From NCBI RefSeq assembly GCF_019145205.1, contig NZ_JAHSTT010000002.1, forward strand, positions 496,001-560,000: a stretch of DNA of 64,000 bases, given 5' to 3'. Made by a program: the position numbers and the translations under genes. Positions 45,631 through 54,342 of this stretch are shown piece after piece. How positions within the stretch are numbered: the stretch's first letter is position 1; each line of letters begins with the position of its first letter. Origin of the DNA: Pseudomonas khavaziana. Lineage in GTDB: Bacteria; Pseudomonadota; Gammaproteobacteria; Pseudomonadales; Pseudomonadaceae. The notes under the pieces are model-generated. The model was not told where the DNA came from and did not search any database. It saw only the letters and a program-made list of their open reading frames with translations.

Positions 45631-45929
45631 TGGAAACCTTATCCTTTGAATTCCCTGCCGGGCAGCCGCCCAAAGGTCGTGCGCTGGTGGGTTGCGTCGG
45701 CTCGGGCGACCTTGAAGTGTTGCTGGAGCCGGGCACTCCCGGCACGCTGACGATCCAGGTGCAGACCTCGGTCAACGGCGCCGAGCAACGCTGGCGGCAT
45801 CTGTTCGAACGCATTTTTCAAGAGCAGGCGCCGCCTGCGTTGAATATCGATATCCACGATTTCGGCGCCACCCCCGGCGTGGTGCGCTTGCGCCTGGAGC
45901 AAGGTTTCGAGGAGGTCGGCCATGACTGA
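45630..45929 (+). CDS. mdcC: Malonate decarboxylase acyl carrier protein MdcC (delta)
   Basis: A 99-residue acyl carrier. [20 protein letters not shown] is followed by GCVGSGDLEVLL, where Ser25 is at the position that carries the phosphoribosyl-dephospho-CoA arm in the Klebsiella protein. ATG 45630 overlaps the mdcB stop by one base; a GTG directly before it is in frame but unnecessary. mdcD starts eight bases before its end. Confidence 0.95.
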   Translation: METLSFEFPAGQPPKGRALVGCVGSGDLEVLLEPGTPGTLTIQVQTSVNGAEQRWRHLFERIFQEQAPPALNIDIHDFGATPGVVRLRLEQGFEEVGHD

Positions 45930-46764
45930 CTTGCTCAACAAGCACAGCTTTGTCGAACTCGGTGCACGGCAGCGCGCCAAGGCGTTGCTGGATGCCGGCA
46001 CTTACCGTGAATTGATCGACCCGTTTCAACGGGTCATGTCGCCGTGGCTCAGCCGCCAGGGCGTGGTGCCCCAGGCCGACGACGGTGTGGTGATCGCCAA
46101 GGGCAGCATCGCCGGCCTGCCCGTAGTGATCGCGGCTATCGAGGGTAACTTCCAAGGTGGCAGCCTCGGTGAAGTCGGCGGCGCGAAGATAGCAGGCGCC
46201 CTGGAACTGGCGGCCGAAGATAACCGCAGCGGCATCCCGACCCGCGCTGTGCTGCTGCTGGAAACCGGCGGCGTGCGTTTGCAGGAAGCCAACCTGGGTC
46301 TTGCGGCGATTGCCGATATTCACGCGGCGATTGTCGACCTGCGCCAGTACCAGCCGGTGGTCGGCGTGGTGGCGGGCAGTGTCGGTTGTTTTGGCGGCAT
46401 GTCCATCGCGGCCGGCCTGTGCAGTTACCTGGTCGTCACCCGCGAAGCACGCCTGGGTTTGAACGGCCCGCAGGTGATCGAACAGGAGGCCGGCCTGGAA
46501 GAATACGACTCCCGCGACCGGCCTTTCATCTGGAGCCTTACCGGCGGCGAGCAACGTTTTAACAGTAACTTGGCCGACCGTTACGTGGCGGATGATGTGG
46601 CGCAGATCCAGCAGACTGTCAGCGCGCTGTTACAGCAAGGTGCGCCCCACGAGCAACGCAGCCGCCGCGCTGATTTCTATCTGGCGCGCCTGGCTGAATT
46701 GGACGCCACCGTACAAATCGAGCCGGCTACGGTGCGCGCTCTGTATCAGGGAGAATGCCCATGA
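45922..46764 (+). CDS. mdcD: Malonate decarboxylase subunit beta MdcD
   Basis: A 280-residue carboxyltransferase-fold (crotonase-like) protein that with MdcE decarboxylates malonyl-S-ACP. It opens with the family block NKHSFVELGARQRAKALLDAG; IEGNFQGGSLGEVGGAKIAGALELA and VGVVAGSVGCFGGMSIAAGL form the oxyanion and acyl-binding loops. Overlaps mdcC by 8 bases and mdcE by four (ATGA). Confidence 0.96.
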   Translation: MTDLLNKHSFVELGARQRAKALLDAGTYRELIDPFQRVMSPWLSRQGVVPQADDGVVIAKGSIAGLPVVIAAIEGNFQGGSLGEVGGAKIAGALELAAEDNRSGIPTRAVLLLETGGVRLQEANLGLAAIADIHAAIVDLRQYQPVVGVVAGSVGCFGGMSIAAGLCSYLVVTREARLGLNGPQVIEQEAGLEEYDSRDRPFIWSLTGGEQRFNSNLADRYVADDVAQIQQTVSALLQQGAPHEQRSRRADFYLARLAELDATVQIEPATVRALYQGECP

Positions 46765-47531
46765 GAGGGTTGCAGTGGTTCAACGCTTTGAGCGCTGGCG
46801 CGACACCCGTAGAGGGTTTGCCGGACTCGTTGAAAGTCGCAGACGGCGTATTGGGTGAACAGGCGGTGCGCTTTATCGCCGTGGTCACCGATGCCAATAA
46901 CCGCTTCCCGCGTGCGCGCAATGGCGAAGTGGGTTTGCTGGAAGGTTGGGGGCTGGCCAAGGCCGTCGATGAAGCCATCGAAAAGGGGGACAAACGCCCG
47001 CTGATCGCCATTGTCGATGTGCCTAGCCAAGCCTACGGCCGTCGTGAAGAAGCCCTCGGCATCCACCAGGCCCTGGCCGCCGCCGCCGACAGCTACGCCC
47101 GCGCACGCCTGGCCGGCCACCCGGTGATCGCATTGCTGGTGGGCAAGGCCATGTCCGGTGCGTTTCTGGCCCACGGTTACCAGGCCAATCGCTTGATCGC
47201 CCTGCGCGATCCTGGGGTGATGGTGCACGCCATGGGCAAGGCTTCGGCCGCACGGGTAACGCTGCGTAGCGTCGAAGAGCTCGAAGCCCTGGCCGCCAGC
47301 GTGCCGCCGATGGCCTATGACATCGACAGCTATGCCAGCCTGGGTTTGCTCTGGGAGACCTTGTCGGTGAGCCAGATTGAACAGCCGACGCCGGACGATG
47401 TGGTACGGGTCAGCGATTGCTTGGTGCATGCGATCAAAGATGTCGCGCAGCCTGATTTAAAAGGACGTCTTGGTGCGACTAATCGCGCCGCCTCAAGCCA
47501 CGTACGCCAACTGCTGCGGGAACAATGGTGA
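46761..47531 (+). CDS. mdcE: Malonate decarboxylase subunit gamma MdcE
   Basis: About 256 residues, the co-decarboxylase partner of MdcD. LIAIVDVPSQAYGRREEALGIHQALAAAADSYA and ALLVGKAMSGAFLAHGYQANRLIALRDPGVMVHAMGK (both conserved, with the GKAMSGAF oxyanion segment) identify it. I use ATG 46761, which overlaps the mdcD stop; an in-frame ATG at 46755 adds two residues. mdcG starts seven bases before its end. Confidence 0.95.
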   Translation: MRGLQWFNALSAGATPVEGLPDSLKVADGVLGEQAVRFIAVVTDANNRFPRARNGEVGLLEGWGLAKAVDEAIEKGDKRPLIAIVDVPSQAYGRREEALGIHQALAAAADSYARARLAGHPVIALLVGKAMSGAFLAHGYQANRLIALRDPGVMVHAMGKASAARVTLRSVEELEALAASVPPMAYDIDSYASLGLLWETLSVSQIEQPTPDDVVRVSDCLVHAIKDVAQPDLKGRLGATNRAASSHVRQLLREQW

Positions 47532-48121
47532 ACGCCCACGATTTGCTCTGGGGCATGACCCCCGCACATCTCCCGGCTGGCGCTCCGGCCTGGGCGCGGG
47601 ACGCGCTGAGCGCCGGTCATCCAGTAGTGGTGCGGCGCGCCATTACCGAAGCGGGTCAAGTGGCGGTTGGCGTACGTGGGCGTCTACGTGAGCAGCGTTA
47701 TGGAGCGCTGATGCCTGTTGCTGCGGTGCAACGGCGCGTGGTGCCCGAAGACTTGCGCCAGGTGATCTCGCCACGGGATTTACCGGCGCTGCGGGCGCTC
47801 CATCAACTGCGGCCAGTGTTGGCGCAGTATCACTGGGGCGTCAGCGGCAGCGCCGGGTTTGAATTGGCGAGCGGCGTCGAAGCGTTGCATGCCATGAGTG
47901 ACCTGGATTTGATCCTGCGCACCCCCGAACCGCTTGATCGCAACGCGGCGCGTGCATTGCTGGCGAAATTCGACACCGCACCGTGCGCCGTGGACCTGCA
48001 ACTGCAAACCCCGTTTGGCGCCGTGGCCTTGCGCGAATGGGCCGGCGGATCTCGTCGTGTGCTGCTCAAAACCAGCAGTGGCGCGCACCTTGTACCCGAC
48101 CCTTGGCAGGCTGTGGCATGA
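47525..48121 (+). CDS. mdcG: Malonate decarboxylase holo-ACP synthase MdcG
   Basis: A 198-residue phosphoribosyl-dephospho-CoA transferase that attaches the prosthetic group to MdcC. Nucleotidyltransferase-type features are the N-terminal HDLLWGMTP, the GSAGFELASG loop and the acidic MSDLDLILRTPEPLD motif with the metal-binding Asp pair near residue 125. ATG 47525 overlaps mdcE by seven bases (ATGGTGA); mdcH overlaps its end by ATGA. Confidence 0.94.
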   Translation: MVNAHDLLWGMTPAHLPAGAPAWARDALSAGHPVVVRRAITEAGQVAVGVRGRLREQRYGALMPVAAVQRRVVPEDLRQVISPRDLPALRALHQLRPVLAQYHWGVSGSAGFELASGVEALHAMSDLDLILRTPEPLDRNAARALLAKFDTAPCAVDLQLQTPFGAVALREWAGGSRRVLLKTSSGAHLVPDPWQAVA

Positions 48122-49017
48122 GCAGCCTCTTGGTGTTTCCGGGGCAGGGCGCACAACGCGTGGGTATGCTTCAGGCGCTGTCGGCCGAGGTTCTGGAAGA
48201 AGCCAGTGATGCCTTGGGTGAAGATGTTCGTCAGCTCGATTCGGCGCAAGCCTTGGCGAGCACGCGTGCGGTACAACTGTGCCTGCTGATCGTCGGCGTC
48301 GCCCATGCCCGCCAGTTGCACCCTACGCCTGACTACGTGGCGGGCCTGTCCATCGGCGCCTACCCAGCCGCTGTCATCGCCGGTGCCCTGGACTTCGCCG
48401 ACGCGGTAAAGCTGGTGAGCTTGCGTGGCGAGCTGATGCAGCAGGCTTATCCACAGGGCTACGGCATGACCGCCCTGATCGGACCCGACTTATCCACGGT
48501 TGAAGCCTTGCTGGCAGATATCCATAGCGACGCAACTCCGGTGTATCTGGCCAATATCAACGCCGACAACCAGTCCGTGATCGCCGGCAGCAATGAAGCG
48601 ATGCAGCGTGTCGCCGAGCGCATCAAAGGCAACGGCATCGCCAAGCGTCTGGCAGTGAGCGTGCCGTCCCACTGTGCGCTGCTGGAAGCGCCGGCCAAGG
48701 TGCTTGCCCAAGCGTTCGTCCCACTCAAGGCGCCGTGCATCACCTATCTGAGCAGCACCCGCGCACGACCCATCCACAACCCCGAGCAACTGCGCGACGA
48801 CCTGGCCTTCAACATGTGCCGCGTCGTCGACTGGCGCGGCACCGTGCAAAGCGCCTACGAGCGTGGCGTACGCCTGCAAATCGAACTGCCCCCGGGCGCG
48901 GTGCTCACCGGTCTGTCACGCCCCGTTTTCGAACAAGGCACGGTGATCGCCTGCGAAGGCGCACGCCTGGACACCTTGCAGGCCCTGCTGCAAGAGGAGG
49001 AACGCCGCCACCGATAA
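48118..49017 (+). CDS. mdcH: Malonate decarboxylase malonyl-CoA:ACP transacylase MdcH (epsilon)
   Basis: A 299-residue FabD-type transacylase that primes MdcC with malonyl. LLVFPGQGAQRVGML at the N-terminus, nucleophile elbow AGLSIGAYPAAV with Ser near residue 80, SVPSHCALLEAP carrying the catalytic His, and FNMCRVVDWRGTVQSAYE. ATG 48118 overlaps the mdcG stop. madL follows after 67 bases. Confidence 0.95.
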   Translation: MSSLLVFPGQGAQRVGMLQALSAEVLEEASDALGEDVRQLDSAQALASTRAVQLCLLIVGVAHARQLHPTPDYVAGLSIGAYPAAVIAGALDFADAVKLVSLRGELMQQAYPQGYGMTALIGPDLSTVEALLADIHSDATPVYLANINADNQSVIAGSNEAMQRVAERIKGNGIAKRLAVSVPSHCALLEAPAKVLAQAFVPLKAPCITYLSSTRARPIHNPEQLRDDLAFNMCRVVDWRGTVQSAYERGVRLQIELPPGAVLTGLSRPVFEQGTVIACEGARLDTLQALLQEEERRHR

Positions 49018-49084
49018 AGCAGTACCCAAAGCTTTCGAAGCACAACAACAACAATTTCGAACGAGCACTTTGAGGACAACAATA

Positions 49085-49477
49085 ATGATTATCTACGGTG
49101 TGGCGTTTCTGGCGCTGTGTACCTTGGCTGGCCTGTTTGTCGGTGAGCTGCTGGGCAAATGGATGGGTATCCCGGCCAACGTCGGCGGGGTAGGTATCGC
49201 CATGTTGCTGTTGATCGGGCTGGGCAGTTACCTCGGTAAGCGCGGCTTGTTTACCGGCAAGTCGGAGCAGGGCGTGAGCTTCTGGGCCGCGATCTATATC
49301 CCGATTGTGGTGGCGATGGCGGCCCAGCAAAACGTATATGGCGCCATCAGCGGCGGGCCCATGGCGATTCTGGCCGGGACCGTTGCGGTGGTGCTGGGCT
49401 TTGCCTTGGTGCCGGTGCTGGTACGCATCGGCAACCGCGAGCCCGCTGCGGTTGTTCCCACCAAAGAAGCCGGGTGA
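49085..49477 (+). CDS. madL: Malonate transporter subunit MadL
   Basis: A 130-residue integral membrane protein with four predicted helices, starting MIIYGVAFLALCTLAGLFVG. The block GKWMGIPANVGGVGIAMLLLI matches MadL, the small subunit of the Na+-dependent malonate carrier. ATG 49085 follows TGAGGACAA. Overlaps madM. Presence of madLM rather than the auxin-carrier-type MdcF transporter is notable among mdc loci. Confidence 0.94.
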   Translation: MIIYGVAFLALCTLAGLFVGELLGKWMGIPANVGGVGIAMLLLIGLGSYLGKRGLFTGKSEQGVSFWAAIYIPIVVAMAAQQNVYGAISGGPMAILAGTVAVVLGFALVPVLVRIGNREPAAVVPTKEAG

Positions 49478-49482
49478 CCGCC

Positions 49483-50247
49483 ATGTACGAATCGATGATG
49501 AAAGTGATCACCGGCTACGGCTTGATCAGTGGTTTTGCTGTGATCGGCCTGACCATGTGGGTCTCCTACTGGATTTCCGACACCTTTACCAAAGGCCGCC
49601 TGCATGGCTCGGCGATCGCCATTCTGCTGGGCTTGGCGCTGTCGTATGTGGGCGGAGCCTTTACCGGCGGCTCGAAGGGCGTGGTGGATATTCCGCTGTT
49701 GTCAGGTATCGGCCTGTTGGGCGGTGCCATGCTGCGGGACTTTGCCATTGTCGCCACGGCGTTTGGCGTGAGTGTCGATGAGCTCAAGCGCGCTGGGTAT
49801 GTTGGCGTACTGGCGTTGTTTGTCGGCGTGGGTTCGTCGTTTATTGCCGGGGTCGGAGTGGCGATGGCGTTCGGTTATACCGATGCGGTGAGCCTCACCA
49901 CCATCGGCGCCGGAGCCGTGACTTATATTGTCGGCCCGGTGACCGGCGCGGCGATCGGTGCCAGTTCCGAGGTGATGGCGCTGTCGATTGCCGCCGGGTT
50001 GATCAAGGCGATTCTGGTGATGGTGATGACACCGTTCGTGGCGCCGCTGATCGGGCTGAACAACCCGCGCAGTGCGGTGATCTTCGGCGGTTTGATGGGC
50101 ACTTCCAGCGGTGTGGCGGGCGGGTTGGCGGCGACTGATCCGAAGTTGGTGCCTTATGGCTGTTTGACCGCGGCGTTTTATACAGCGCTGGGGTGTTTGT
50201 TGGGGCCGTCGTTGTTGTTTTTGGTGATGAGGGGGTTGGTGGGCTGA
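49483..50247 (+). CDS. madM: Malonate transporter subunit MadM
   Basis: A 254-residue integral membrane protein with several TM helices, the large subunit of the malonate carrier. Recognisable are ITGYGLISGFAVIGLTMWVSY, GLLGGAMLRDFAIVATAFGVS and NNPRSAVIFGGLMGTSSGVAGGLAATDPKLVPYG. ATG 49483 gives the usual length; GTG 49474 overlapping the madL stop (GTGA) is an alternative. Convergent with mdcR. Confidence 0.94.
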   Translation: MYESMMKVITGYGLISGFAVIGLTMWVSYWISDTFTKGRLHGSAIAILLGLALSYVGGAFTGGSKGVVDIPLLSGIGLLGGAMLRDFAIVATAFGVSVDELKRAGYVGVLALFVGVGSSFIAGVGVAMAFGYTDAVSLTTIGAGAVTYIVGPVTGAAIGASSEVMALSIAAGLIKAILVMVMTPFVAPLIGLNNPRSAVIFGGLMGTSSGVAGGLAATDPKLVPYGCLTAAFYTALGCLLGPSLLFLVMRGLVG

Positions 50248-50275
50248 CTTGGGATTTTCGCTGTTTGGTCTGACA

Positions 50276-50300
50276 CTATCGGGGGCAGGCCCCCGATGGC
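50276..50300. repeat. Truncated REP hairpin between madM and mdcR
   Basis: ATCGGGGG-CAGG-CCCCCGAT (8-bp stem) resembles one arm of the GTGGGAGGGGGC family but without its partner or the GTGGGA end. Placed in the 57-base gap between convergent madM and mdcR, it may act as a bidirectional transcript end. Confidence 0.65.
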
Positions 50301-50304
50301 GTTC

Positions 50305-51219
50305 TCAAGCCTGGCGATTGGCATACATCCGACACTCCGCCAGCAACGCCAGCAAGTTCGGATCACGCTCCTTGGCCTTCAAGAACACTACGCCGATCTG
50401 CTGCTGCAACCGATACCTGGGTTGCAGCGGTATCAGCTTCACGCGGTTCTCATACACCGCCGCAATCCGCCCAGGCAGCAGCGCATAACCCACCCCCGAG
50501 CTGACCATGCTCAGCAAGGTAAAGATATCGTTCACCTGCATCGCCACCTTCGGTTCGAACCCGGCCTGCTTGAACACCCGGTTGCCGTCCTGATGGGTGG
50601 CGAAGCCTTGGGTGAGGGTAATGAAGGTGGCGTCGCGCACATCGGCCAGGTCGATTTCCTGATGGCGGTCCAGAGGCGAATCGGCCGGCGTGGCCAGGAA
50701 AATGTCATCGCTGAACAGGGCAATCTGCTCACAGTCGGGGTCGTTGGCGTGTTCGTCGAGGGAGATGAGGATCGCGTCGACTTCCATGTTCTTGAGTTTG
50801 TAGAGCAGGTCGAAATTGGAGCCGAGGATCAGGTCGATGTTGAGTTCGCTGCGGCGGATCTTCAGGCCCATGATCAGTTGCGGTACGGTTTTTACCGTCA
50901 GCGAATACAGCGAGCCGAGCTTGAAGCGTTCGGCTGAGAACCCGGCGGCTTCGCGGGTCAGGCGCACGCTGTCGACCACATCGGCCACCAGTTTCTGCGC
51001 GCGTTCTTCGAGCACATAGGCACTTTCCAGTGGTGTGAGGTTGCGGCCTTCGTGCTTGAACAGCGGGCAGCGCAGGGCATTTTCCAGGGAGTGGATAGCG
51101 CGGTGCACACTGACGTTGCTGGTTTGCAACTCGGCGGCGGCGCGGGCCAGGTTGCCGGTGCGCATGAACGCCAGGAAGATTTCCAGTTTCTTGAGGGTGA
51201 ATTCTTCGTCGATCAGCAT
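50305..51219 (-). CDS. mdcR: LysR-type regulator of malonate genes, MdcR
   Basis: A 304-residue LysR regulator. The helix-turn-helix is at about residues 18-45 (AFMRTGNLARAAAELQTSNVSVHRAIHSLE) and the ligand-binding domain follows. ATG 51219 gives the family N-terminus MLIDEEFTLKKLEIFL. It lies at the 3' end of the mdc-madLM operon, pointing toward it, as in other Pseudomonas mdc loci; I infer that it senses malonate or a derivative. Its own promoter is in the 146-base gap shared with the hemolysin-III gene. Confidence 0.88.
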   Translation of the reverse strand: MLIDEEFTLKKLEIFLAFMRTGNLARAAAELQTSNVSVHRAIHSLENALRCPLFKHEGRNLTPLESAYVLEERAQKLVADVVDSVRLTREAAGFSAERFKLGSLYSLTVKTVPQLIMGLKIRRSELNIDLILGSNFDLLYKLKNMEVDAILISLDEHANDPDCEQIALFSDDIFLATPADSPLDRHQEIDLADVRDATFITLTQGFATHQDGNRVFKQAGFEPKVAMQVNDIFTLLSMVSSGVGYALLPGRIAAVYENRVKLIPLQPRYRLQQQIGVVFLKAKERDPNLLALLAECRMYANRQA

Positions 51220-51365
51220 GGCCGTGGGCTCTTGTTCGATTGCCTGCGATTGTGCCCGCAAACGCGCGCGCCGTCCTCGGAACGTCACAAGCTGCTTGCA
51301 CTCTTATGCGCAAGGCTGGACGCTTGCCAGCCTGTACTTGAAGGTTATGGGGAGGTCGGTGACAG

Positions 51366-51983
51366 ATGTACCACGGGGAACGATTCAACGCCTGGAGCCA
51401 TTTGCTCGGTGCAGTCGCGGCGTGTATTGGCGCCGTGTGGATGTTGGTGGTGGCAAGCCTGGACGGCAGCCCCTGGAAGATCGTCAGCGTGGCGATCTAT
51501 GGCTTTACCCTGATGGTGCTGTACAGCGCGTCGACGGTGTACCACAGCGTGCAGGGGCGGCGAAAAGCGATTATGCAGAAGGTCGATCACTTTTCCATCT
51601 ACCTGTTGATCGCCGGCAGCTACACGCCGTTTTGCCTGGTGACCCTGCGCGGGCCGTGGGGCTGGACGCTGTTCGGCATCGTTTGGGGGCTGGCGGTGAT
51701 CGGCATCCTGCAAGAGATCAAGCCGCGCTCGGAGGCGCGGATTCTCTCCATCATCATTTACGCGGTGATGGGCTGGATCGTGCTGGTGGCGGTCAAGCCG
51801 CTGATGGCGGCGCTGGGTACGGCGGGATTCATCTGGTTAGCGTCGGGCGGTGTGTTGTACACCGTCGGCATTATCTTTTTTGCCCTCGAGGATCGCCTGC
51901 GCCATTCCCATGGGATCTGGCATCTGTTTGTCATCGGCGGCAGCCTGCTGCATTTCGTGGCGATCATGCATTATGTGCTCTGA
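51366..51983 (+). CDS. Hemolysin III / PAQR family membrane protein
   Basis: A 205-residue protein with seven predicted TM helices. Family residues are GERFNAWSHLLGAVAACIGA (TM1), LYSASTVYHSVQG, KVDHFSIYLLIAGSYTPFCL and the C-terminal HSHGIWHLFVIGGSLLHFVAIMHYV with the conserved His cluster that may bind metal. Despite the name, haemolysis is not implied; bacterial members have no firm function. Divergent from mdcR, convergent with the following LysR gene (15-base gap). Confidence 0.93.
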   Translation: MYHGERFNAWSHLLGAVAACIGAVWMLVVASLDGSPWKIVSVAIYGFTLMVLYSASTVYHSVQGRRKAIMQKVDHFSIYLLIAGSYTPFCLVTLRGPWGWTLFGIVWGLAVIGILQEIKPRSEARILSIIIYAVMGWIVLVAVKPLMAALGTAGFIWLASGGVLYTVGIIFFALEDRLRHSHGIWHLFVIGGSLLHFVAIMHYVL

Positions 51984-51998
51984 ATGAAGGAGACATTC

Positions 51999-52901
51999 TT
52001 AAAGGCGATCGAGCAACTCGCGTGCCCGGTTGCCAAAGATCTGCAACAGGTCGGCCAACATATGCGGAGGCGGTTCGTTGGCGCGCGTCAGGGCGTACAG
52101 AGTGATCGGCAACTGCGGGACAAGCGTGCGAATGCACATCGTCGTCGTGGACGCACCGAGGGCCGTGAAGGGATCAATCACCGTTATTCCCGCACCGGAC
52201 TCAACCATGGCCCGGGCCAGGGAATAGGTTTGTACGGAAATGCTTATTTGTGGCGGTGGGTCAATATTTTCCAGGTAACTGTCGAGCTTTGCCGCCAATG
52301 GATCAGCGCTGGAAAGACCAATCAGCGACGTATTCGCCAGTTCGGCCAAAGGCAATGGCTTGCTTGATTCAGCCTCAGGCCAGTACGCCTTGGAGGCCAA
52401 CGCTACCAGCGCCCCGTTCGCCAGTATCTGGCTGGTGAGCCCCGGGTGGCCGGAGAAATTGAGGGTCAATGCCAGGTCGATCTCGCGCATCAATAACTGT
52501 TGAACCAGCTCACGGCTATGGTCGCTGGACAGCTCGCACACCATGTCCGGGTAGCTGCGCTTCCACTCAAGGATCGACGGCGGCAGCAGCGACTGCGCCA
52601 GCGCGGGAATGGCGCCGATGCGCACGCTTTGCTCAGGCGTATGGCGCAAGCTTTTGGCAAGCCGTTGCACCCCTTGCAGGCTCGTCGTGACTTTCTCGAC
52701 TTCGGTTTCCAGGGCCAGGGCTTCCGGTGTGGGCTGTAATTTGCCGCGCACCCTTAGAAACAACGGGAAGCCCAGCTGCAGTTCGGCGTGCTGCAGCACC
52801 TTGGTCACCGCTGGTTGCGAGACGTGCAGCAACTGCGCGGCGGCGCTGACGGAGCCGGTCTGGCGGATGGCCTGGAAGATTTCGATATGTCGCAAACGCA
52901 T
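51999..52901 (-). CDS. LysR family transcriptional regulator
   Basis: A 300-residue LysR regulator. Helix-turn-helix near residues 5-40 (IFQAIRQTGSVSAAAQLLHVSQPAVTKVLQH), followed by a two-lobe effector domain (GAIPALAQSLLPPSI, SDHSRELVQQLLMREIDLAL). It is transcribed divergently from an FAD-dependent amino-acid oxidase gene over a 106-base gap, the classical layout for a LysR regulator controlling its neighbour. Related in pattern to regulators of opine or amino-acid uptake; the effector is unknown. Confidence 0.9.
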   Translation of the reverse strand: MRLRHIEIFQAIRQTGSVSAAAQLLHVSQPAVTKVLQHAELQLGFPLFLRVRGKLQPTPEALALETEVEKVTTSLQGVQRLAKSLRHTPEQSVRIGAIPALAQSLLPPSILEWKRSYPDMVCELSSDHSRELVQQLLMREIDLALTLNFSGHPGLTSQILANGALVALASKAYWPEAESSKPLPLAELANTSLIGLSSADPLAAKLDSYLENIDPPPQISISVQTYSLARAMVESGAGITVIDPFTALGASTTTMCIRTLVPQLPITLYALTRANEPPPHMLADLLQIFGNRARELLDRL

Positions 52902-52909
52902 AGGACTTC

Positions 52910-52924
52910 ATAACCTTAACTTAT
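52910..52924. promoter_or_regulatory. Candidate LysR operator between lysR and the oxidase gene
   Basis: ATAACCTTAACTTAT: an ATAA/TTAT inverted repeat containing the T-N11-A core expected for a LysR recognition site, about 9 bases upstream of the LysR start codon and 84 bases upstream of the oxidase start. By-eye match only. Confidence 0.4.
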
Positions 52925-53007
52925 AGGTGGCTTACCTTTATTCATTGTTCAACTTTTGTCACTTGAACCTACTCTGGATTTCGTTTCAATCCATGTGAGG
53001 TTTCAAT

Positions 53008-54249
53008 ATGGCAAGGCGAGTATGTATTATCGGCGGCGGTGTCATCGGGTTGGCGAGTGCCTATGCATGTGTGCGTGCAGGCATGGAAGTCACCTTGGTC
53101 GAAGCGCAAAAGAAGTTGGGAACCGTCACCAGTTTTGCGAATGGTGGCCAACTGTCCTATCGCTATGTCACCCCACTTGCCGATGCTGGTGTGCCGCTCA
53201 AGGCGCTTGGTTTTCTGCTGCGCTCGGAGTCGCCCCTGAAACTCAGGCCCCGGCTGGACCTTTCACAATGGCGCTGGCTCGCTTCTTTCATCGGCGCCTG
53301 CCGCTCCTCAGTCAACCGTACAAACTCCGCACACTTGCTTCGCCTGGCAGCGATGAGCCAGGACGTCTTGAACCGCTGGCGGGTAGAGGACCATCTGGAG
53401 GGGTTCAATTGGAAGCGCAATGGAAAACTGCTGACCTTCCGCTCCGCTGACAGCTTCGCGCAGGGGCGGCGCAAAATGACGGACCCCCTCCAGCAGGAGG
53501 TGCTATCGGCTGAGGACTGTCGCAAGCTTGAACCGTCCCTGATGGAGGGGACCTTTGTCGGCGGTATTTACAACCCCAATGAAGAGGTTGCCGATTGCCA
53601 TGCATTTTGCCAGCAGCTTGGCGGGCATTTGGAGGCATCGGGACGCTGCCGCATTGTCTACGGGCGCAAAGTACTGCGTGTCCATGAGGCGTTTAATACG
53701 GCTGTGGCCGTGGAGCTTGAGGACGAAGTCATACCGGTGGAGAACTTGATCCTGGCAGCAGGTTACAACAGTTCAAGCCTGGGTCTGCCAGGCATGCGTC
53801 TACCGCTTTACCCCCTCAAGGGCTACAGCCTCAGTGTGCCCATCGGCGAGCAGCACAATGCCCCGACGGTCAATGTGACCGATTACGACCGCAGGACTGT
53901 TTATGCCCGGATCGGCGAACAGTTACGTGTCGCCGCCATGGTCGACATGGTGGGTTTCAACAGCGCCCCGGAGCCCAAGCGCCTGGCGGTGATAAAACGC
54001 TTGGCTCGCCAGACGTTTCCGATGGGCGGCAACTATGACGCTGCAGTTGAATGGGCAGGGATGCGGCCAGCGACGCCCACCGGCCTGCCACTGATTGGTG
54101 CCAGTTCCTATCGCAATCTGTGGCTCAACCTCGGGCATGGCACTCTTGGCTTCACGCTCGCGTGTGCCAGCGGCCAGTTGCTGGCCGAAATGATCGCAGA
54201 GCGGTCGACTTCGATTGACGCGCATGTGTTTCTTCCCACGGCGGCCTGA
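53008..54249 (+). CDS. FAD-dependent amino-acid oxidase/dehydrogenase (DadA-like)
   Basis: A 413-residue DAO-family flavoprotein. FAD motif RVCIIGGGVIGLASAYACVRAG at the N-terminus, then TSFANGGQLSYRYVTPLA as in D-amino-acid dehydrogenase DadA, and C-terminal WAGMRPATPTGLPLIGAS..LWLNLGHGTLGFTLACASGQLLAE. It should oxidise a D-amino acid (or similar amine) to the keto acid. A DadA homologue usually pairs with the racemase gene dadX; that is absent here, so this is probably a second, specialised enzyme. The substrate-binding protein downstream supports amino-acid catabolism. Confidence 0.9.
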   Translation: MARRVCIIGGGVIGLASAYACVRAGMEVTLVEAQKKLGTVTSFANGGQLSYRYVTPLADAGVPLKALGFLLRSESPLKLRPRLDLSQWRWLASFIGACRSSVNRTNSAHLLRLAAMSQDVLNRWRVEDHLEGFNWKRNGKLLTFRSADSFAQGRRKMTDPLQQEVLSAEDCRKLEPSLMEGTFVGGIYNPNEEVADCHAFCQQLGGHLEASGRCRIVYGRKVLRVHEAFNTAVAVELEDEVIPVENLILAAGYNSSSLGLPGMRLPLYPLKGYSLSVPIGEQHNAPTVNVTDYDRRTVYARIGEQLRVAAMVDMVGFNSAPEPKRLAVIKRLARQTFPMGGNYDAAVEWAGMRPATPTGLPLIGASSYRNLWLNLGHGTLGFTLACASGQLLAEMIAERSTSIDAHVFLPTAA

Positions 54250-54342
54250 CCTTTGGTTATTGGAGTGTAAAGAGATGAATAGCGATGCCTGGATAGGCCG
54301 GCTGCCGGCTCGAACTATAGCTATAGCCAGCGAGACTACCCT

